Source of the DNA: Sunxiuqinia rutila
GTDB lineage: Bacteria; Bacteroidota; Bacteroidia; Bacteroidales; Prolixibacteraceae
Length of the DNA: 64,000 nt
Direction of reading: 5' to 3'
Assembly: GCF_050589705.1 (NCBI RefSeq)
Contig: NZ_JBNGOT010000007.1
Span: forward strand, 244,531 to 308,530
Of this stretch, positions 60,617-64,000 are shown piece after piece. The first letter of the stretch is position 1. Each line of letters starts with the position of its first letter. A program made the translations under genes and the position numbers. Under the pieces are notes generated by a model. That model worked only from the letters and a program-made list of their open reading frames with translations. It was not told where the DNA came from and did not search any database.

Positions 60617-60969
60617 GACTTGGGTTTGTACTTTTTTACCAGATCCTCTCCTTCTTCTTCGCTAAGAACATCCAGTGTGGTTTTGTAGTAATCCAGTTCA
60701 AGCTGTTTCTTTCCTACAATACGCTCCAAATCACGTATCCGTTCAAGCAATTCCTTGTTCTTAGTTTCCTCGCTGATCTTTTCAACAACAACCCGCTCCG
60801 ATTGACTGAGTTTGGAATACTTCTTTTTCCACTTGTAGATTGCAGTGGTACTTACTTCATAAATCTGACTTAGTTCTGTGACAGTGATTTTTCCACTGTC
60901 TAACAATTCCACTTTTTCCTTTTTGAAGGCTGTGCTAAAGGTTCTTCGGATCTTTCTTTGACTTCTCAT
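60613..60969 (-). CDS. IS3-family transposase OrfA (HTH protein)
   Basis: The 118-residue DNA-binding partner. An HTH domain of the IS3/IS911 type (RRTFSTAFKKEKVELLDSG, then LSQIYEVSTTAIYKWKKKY) is followed by a leucine-zipper-like coiled coil (LLERIRDLERIVGKKQLELDYYK, quoted in part: LERIRDLERIVGKKQLELDY). It ends in a Lys-rich tail coded over the frameshift site. It binds the terminal inverted repeats and multimerises with OrfAB. Confidence 0.93.
   Translation of the reverse strand: MRSQRKIRRTFSTAFKKEKVELLDSGKITVTELSQIYEVSTTAIYKWKKKYSKLSQSERVVVEKISEETKNKELLERIRDLERIVGKKQLELDYYKTTLDVLSEEEGEDLVKKYKPKS
60631..60637 (-). promoter_or_regulatory. Programmed -1 frameshift site of the IS3 element
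   Basis: A-AAA-AAG on the minus strand is in phase with orfA codons GTA AAA AAG. After a -1 slip the reading continues VQTQV into the orfB ATG without a stop, giving an OrfAB fusion. Confidence 0.8.
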
Positions 60970-61032
60970 AATTTTTACAAATTAAAGAAGTTTTCAACCC
61001 TATATAGCGTCAACCTATATTATGAAGTAACA

Positions 61033-61606
61033 GTTTTCTGTTTGGTACTCGTTACTCAGTTCTCGCTACTCTGCGACTATTAGAAGTTGATTGTCAGATC
61101 TTCGGATGCTTAGATTGTCAGCTAGTTGAATTGTGCGTGCGTTCATGCCTTCATTGATCTTGTCCTTTTGGCTTAATCCAAAAGAACGAAAAGATCAAGG
61201 CGGACGATGCTTTTGAACGAAAACGACGGATCAGTCACTCCCCGAAAACCAACTCCTCCCGCTGGTCGTCAAACAGGGTTTTCTTAGCAGGGCCCGCGCG
61301 GATTCCCTCCCTTGTTTTCTGTTTCAAAACCCTCGTAGGCCAAGCTTTTCACCTGTCGGTGAAGTGGGGGAATTGGGTTTTTAATGTTCCTGAGTACTTA
61401 AGTTCACCAGCGGCAAAGGGCATGGATGATCTTCTTCTGCCTTCTGTCTGATTACTTGATTCTGTATTCTTTGCGGTTAATTAGGAGTGTTGTCAGTTGT
61501 CAGTTGACGGTTTTCTGTTTGGTACTCGCTACTCTGCGACTGTTAAAACTGACTGCCGGATTTTTAAGAAACTCAGCTATTTAGCTGGTCGGATTCTGCG
61601 TGCGTT
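61033..61606 (+). repeat. Dispersed repeat, copy B (core 61144-61372) with modules
   Basis: Begins with the right half of the repeat block split by the IS (TTTTCTGTTTGGTACTCG), then modules and the core at 61144, nearly identical to copy A (GGGCCCGCG in place of GGGCCTGCG). After the core comes a spacer (AATGTTCCTGAGTACTTAAG, TTCACCAGCGGCAAAGGG) and the TTGTCAG head of copy C. No gene is supported here. Confidence 0.88.
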
Positions 61607-62063
61607 CATGCCTTCATTGATCTTGTCCTTTTGGCTTAATCCAAAAGAACGAAAAGATCAAGGCGGACGATGCTTTTGAACGAAAACGGCGGATCAGTCA
61701 CTCCCCGAAAACCAACTCCTCCCGCTGGTCGTCAAACAGGGTTTTCTTAGCAGGTCCTGCGCGGATTCCCTCCTTTGTTTTCTGTTTCAAAACCCTCGTA
61801 GGCCAAGCTTTTCACCTGGCGGTGAAGTGGGGGAATTGGGTTTTTAATGTTCCTGAGTACTTAAGTTCACCAGCGGCAAAGGGCATGGGTGATCTTCTTC
61901 TGCCTGATTACTTGATTCTGTATTCTTTGCGGTTAATTAGGAGTGTTGTCAGTTGTCAGTTTTCTGTTTGGTACTCGCTACTCTGCGACTGTTAAAACTG
62001 ACTGCCGGATTTTTAAGAAGCTCAGCTATTTAGCTGGTCGGATTCTGCGTGCGTTCCTACGTT
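61607..62063 (+). repeat. Dispersed repeat, copy C, tandem with copy B (about 460-bp unit)
   Basis: The core CATGCCTTCATTGATC starts 463 bases after that of copy B, and the following spacer, heptamer and modules repeat almost exactly up to another CATGCCTTC at 62064, where the sequence departs into a 21-bp array. Open frames in copies B and C with matching sequence are artefacts of the repeat. Confidence 0.88.
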
Positions 62064-62087
62064 CATGCCTTCGTGTGTTCATTAATC

Positions 62088-62213
62088 TATCCCCAGCTGA
62101 AAACAGCTCTTTTTATCCTGAAAGTACCCCTTTCTGTCTCAAATGGACCTCTTTTTGTGACAAAACAACCTCTTTATTTTTGAAATGCACCTGTTTCTGA
62201 TATTAAAGGAGGT
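62088..62213. repeat. Second degenerate array with strict 21-bp period, six units
   Basis: Six gap-free 21-base rows starting at 62088, 62109, 62130, 62151, 62172 and 62193. The consensus is CTTTnTnTnTGAAATGnACCT; rows at 62130 (CTTTCTGTCTCAAATGGACCT minus its last base here), 62151 and 62172 are the closest. In one plus frame they read as heptapeptides such as FCLKWTS and FCDKTTS. The sequence is unrelated to the array at 47.7 kb, but the period is the same. Confidence 0.82.
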
Positions 62214-62783
62214 GTTATTCTGTCAATTTGTATGATTCAAGAGTGATTTCGTACCATAAAGCACCGGCTGGAACGGATTCGCCCTCCGGTTTCAGTTAAG
62301 CAGGGATTTACAGGCTTTAAAAGCTTCGTCTTTTAAGCAGGCGATACAAAATGCGGAAGCTCTGGATGAAAGCAGGTTCCTGTGATGGAATGCCAATTAA
62401 AGGACATGACCAGGATTCCAATTACTGATCCGCAACTTAATTGTTTGGGTAAAGGGAATTACATGTTCTAAAGAGATAAATTTCCCTTAGTCATCATTTT
62501 TTGTCATTAAAAACGACAGACTGCAGGCCTCTCGTTAACACATCGCTCAAGCGAGTGGCCGTTAAGAGCAAAAAAACAAGAAAAAGTAAGAACTGGAAAG
62601 AACGGTTCAAAAAACATTTATTAAATTTCAATCCTAAACAACACAATGAACACAGCCATTATCAACTATTTAAATGAAACTTTTTCAAAAGAGCTTTTAA
62701 ACATGATTTATCGCGGATAAAGAATTGATTGGAGCCCATGCACAAAAAAAATACCATTCAGACAAATTATAAAGGTGAATAAT
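62214..62783. other. Intergenic region before the last gene
   Basis: No convincing gene. It contains a 24-codon open frame with ATG at 62646 (stop at 62718-62720) that could be a chance frame or a fragment, and a small TCGCT/AGCGA hairpin near 62547. A promoter for the following gene should lie here but none is clear. Confidence 0.5.
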
Positions 62784-63884
62784 ATGATAAAAAAACGACA
62801 TTATCCTCAGATTATAGTTGTTGCTTTCGTACTGATTTTTGGTATTTGTGCATGCAACTCCAGCAGGAATCACACCGAAAAGATTTTTATCAAAGGTGTA
62901 TATGGCAATCCGGGTACATTATTGGATGCCGGCTATACTTTTGACGAATTGGGCCTCAATGCAATAGTTGTCAGAAGCAGTTCACTCAACGATGAATTGT
63001 ACAATGCCGCACTTGAACAAGGGTGCAAGGTTTTTGTGGAGTTTCCCGTATTACTCGGAAAACAATATCTTGAAAACAATCCGCACTGTTGGCCGATAGA
63101 AGCGAGTGGGGAGCAATCACCCCCTGCTGACTGGTTTATGGGTATCTGCCCTACTTGCCCGGACTTTAAGGCCGATAGAAGGCAGCATCTTCAACGTATT
63201 CTTAACCAGTTTAAGGTGGATGGTATTTTTCTTGATTATTTGCATTGGCATGCTCAATTTGAGACTCCCGAACCAATTTTGCCTGAAACTTGCTTCTGCG
63301 AGCGTTGTACCGGTTTATTTTCGAGTAAATACAATATTGATATTGCGGAGGAAAATATTTCGGATATTTCCAATTATATCTTGTCTTACCATGAAAAGGA
63401 ATGGAGAGATTGGCGCAGAAGCATATTAACCGAGTGGATAATAGATTTGAAGCAAATTTTAAAAAGTCACCAACCAGAATCCTTATTAGGCTTATTTTAT
63501 TGCGCTTGGTATCCTGATGAGTATGATTCTGCCCTTTATCGCATAATGGGTATCGATATCCATGACTTTGCCAGAGAAGCTGATGTTTTGGCTCCGATGC
63601 TGTTTCATCATATGAAAGATCGTCCTGTTAATTGGATTGGAGAATATACAACTTGGCTGGATTCGTTAACTAACTCAATACGCCCTGAAAACAAGCCAGA
63701 AATTTGGCCCATTGTGCAAGCACATAATAGTCCGGGCGAAGTCAGCCCTACTGAATTTCGAGAAGCAATGCTGCAAGGGAGCTCATTTCCTGCTAGCGGA
63801 ATTATGATGTTTTCGGACAGAGCTTTACTTCAGGACCCACGAAAAATAGACATTATGAGAGAATTCTATTTGGTGGAGCCTTAA
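62784..63884 (+). CDS. Lipoprotein resembling TIM-barrel glycoside hydrolases
   Basis: A 366-residue lipoprotein (signal ending GICAC, lipidated Cys near residue 24). The pattern suggests a single (beta/alpha)8 barrel as in uncharacterised GH-A-like hydrolases: FIKGVYGNPGTLLDAGYTF, GLNAIVVRSSSLND, KVFVEFPVLLG, FKVDGIFLDYLHWHAQFE with candidate acidic residues, LGLFYCAWYPDEYD, EADVLAPMLFHHM, EIWPIVQAHNSPGE, and SGIMMFSDRALL. Two Cys groups, CPTC and CFCERC, could bind a metal; CxCxxC occurs in related TIM-barrel families. ATG 62784 is preferred to a GTG at 62775. It sits between repeat copies in an accessory region. Fold assignment is moderate, activity unknown. Confidence 0.7.
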   Translation: MIKKRHYPQIIVVAFVLIFGICACNSSRNHTEKIFIKGVYGNPGTLLDAGYTFDELGLNAIVVRSSSLNDELYNAALEQGCKVFVEFPVLLGKQYLENNPHCWPIEASGEQSPPADWFMGICPTCPDFKADRRQHLQRILNQFKVDGIFLDYLHWHAQFETPEPILPETCFCERCTGLFSSKYNIDIAEENISDISNYILSYHEKEWRDWRRSILTEWIIDLKQILKSHQPESLLGLFYCAWYPDEYDSALYRIMGIDIHDFAREADVLAPMLFHHMKDRPVNWIGEYTTWLDSLTNSIRPENKPEIWPIVQAHNSPGEVSPTEFREAMLQGSSFPASGIMMFSDRALLQDPRKIDIMREFYLVEP

Positions 63885-63910
63885 TAATAATTCAATGAAG
63901 ATTGAAATCG

Positions 63911-63970
63911 ATCCTTGTTTTCGGTTTCAAAACCCTCGTAGGCCAGGCTTTTCACCTGGCGGTGAAGTTG
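63911..63970 (+). repeat. Fragment of the dispersed repeat core (3' third)
   Basis: Starts near TCCTTGTTTTC and includes CAAAACCCTCGTAGGCCA, GGCTTTTCACCTGGCGGTGAAG, quoted in pieces, matching the final third of cores A-C. The rest of the core is absent upstream, so this is a truncated copy. Confidence 0.85.
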
Positions 63971-64000
63971 GGCAAATTAAATTCTGTAAGTTGTATGTCT

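Larger units (their letters stand above)
59472..61032 (-). mobile_element. IS3-family insertion sequence, complete, 1561 bp
   Basis: Both ends begin TG on the outward strand (TGACCCTTCATAA.. left, TGTTACTTCATAA.. right), and the imperfect inverted repeats run for over 30 bases, sharing CTTCATAA, AGGTTGAC and ATATAG. The flanks are GTT on both sides, a 3-bp target duplication. The unoccupied sequence is visible at 61501 (GTTGACGGTTTTCTGTTTGG), which equals the left flank joined to the right flank with one GTT. It holds two overlapping minus-strand genes with an intact DDE motif and slippery heptamer. About 240 bases between orfB and the left end are noncoding and include a hairpin (GATGGG/CCCATC, 59587-59614). 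Confidence 0.93.

Noticed and set aside
56889..61032. Composite transposon carrying GH95
   Set aside because: Only one IS copy is present, with its own target duplication; the flanking direct repeats are noncoding modules, so no composite structure is shown.
61497..62200. Two open frames with matching N-termini (60 and 85 codons)
   Set aside because: Both arise from the same module in repeat copies C and D; frames are not maintained between the copies after the shared part, and no start signal is seen.

Overview
The window is chromosomal DNA from a member of the Bacteroidota, most likely a free-living or marine-type Bacteroidales/Marinilabiliales relative (inference). The grounds are a SusC/SusD glycan-uptake pair with ECF sigma and FecR regulators, promoters that fit the Bacteroidota form TTTG-N19-TAnnTTTG, a TPP riboswitch on a TonB-dependent receptor, a fused SecDF, and DUF4251, DUF3472 and BACON domains. 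No species can be named from the sequence alone.

Layout. (1) 1-8.4 kb, core and transport genes: the 3' part of secDF, tatA, a Na+/Ca2+ exchanger, a LolD-type ATPase, a TIGR02757 protein, a Tat-exported NIPSNAP protein, nhaA and a DUF4251 protein. (2) 8.4-9.6 kb, a decay zone: a frameshifted remnant of a zinc-type dehydrogenase, then an ECF sigma gene with no ATG, GTG or TTG start in frame. (3) 9.8-32 kb, a polysaccharide-utilisation locus: FecR anti-sigma, SusC with an STN signalling domain, SusD, a discoidin lipoprotein, an M60-like metallopeptidase, a GH84 beta-N-acetylglucosaminidase, a DUF3472 protein, a GH95 fucosidase-type enzyme, two S1 sulfatases and a GH43 enzyme. Terminators divide it into four transcription blocks. 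Peptidase, hexosaminidase, fucosidase and sulfatases together point to a sulfated, fucosylated glycoprotein (mucin-like O-glycan) as substrate; this is inference. (4) 32-33 kb: two identical tRNA-Val(UAC) genes, each with its own promoter, leader hairpin and terminator. (5) 32.5-47.5 kb, housekeeping: folC, PhoH, mtaB, an IMPase, a glycosyltransferase, a ZntB/CorA transporter, Hsp20, a TPP-riboswitch-controlled outer-membrane receptor, a beta-carbonic anhydrase, SUI1 and a GH3 acyl-adenylate enzyme. (6) 47.7-48.0 kb: a degenerate array with a strict 21-bp period. (7) 48-56 kb: YihY, an AI-2E-type permease, and the envelope pair TamA/TamB. (8) 56.2-64 kb, a repeat-rich accessory region: a second GH95 lipoprotein, an IS3-family element with both ends and its target duplication visible, three copies plus a fragment of a dispersed repeat of about 230 bp, a second 21-bp-period array of unrelated sequence, and a lipoprotein resembling TIM-barrel glycosidases.

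The most unusual signals are the two indel-free 21-bp arrays, the duplicated tRNA-Val units whose leaders show a Shine-Dalgarno-like loop, the sigma gene that apparently starts at ATC, and the IS3 insertion that can be read against an unoccupied sister site 0.5 kb away.
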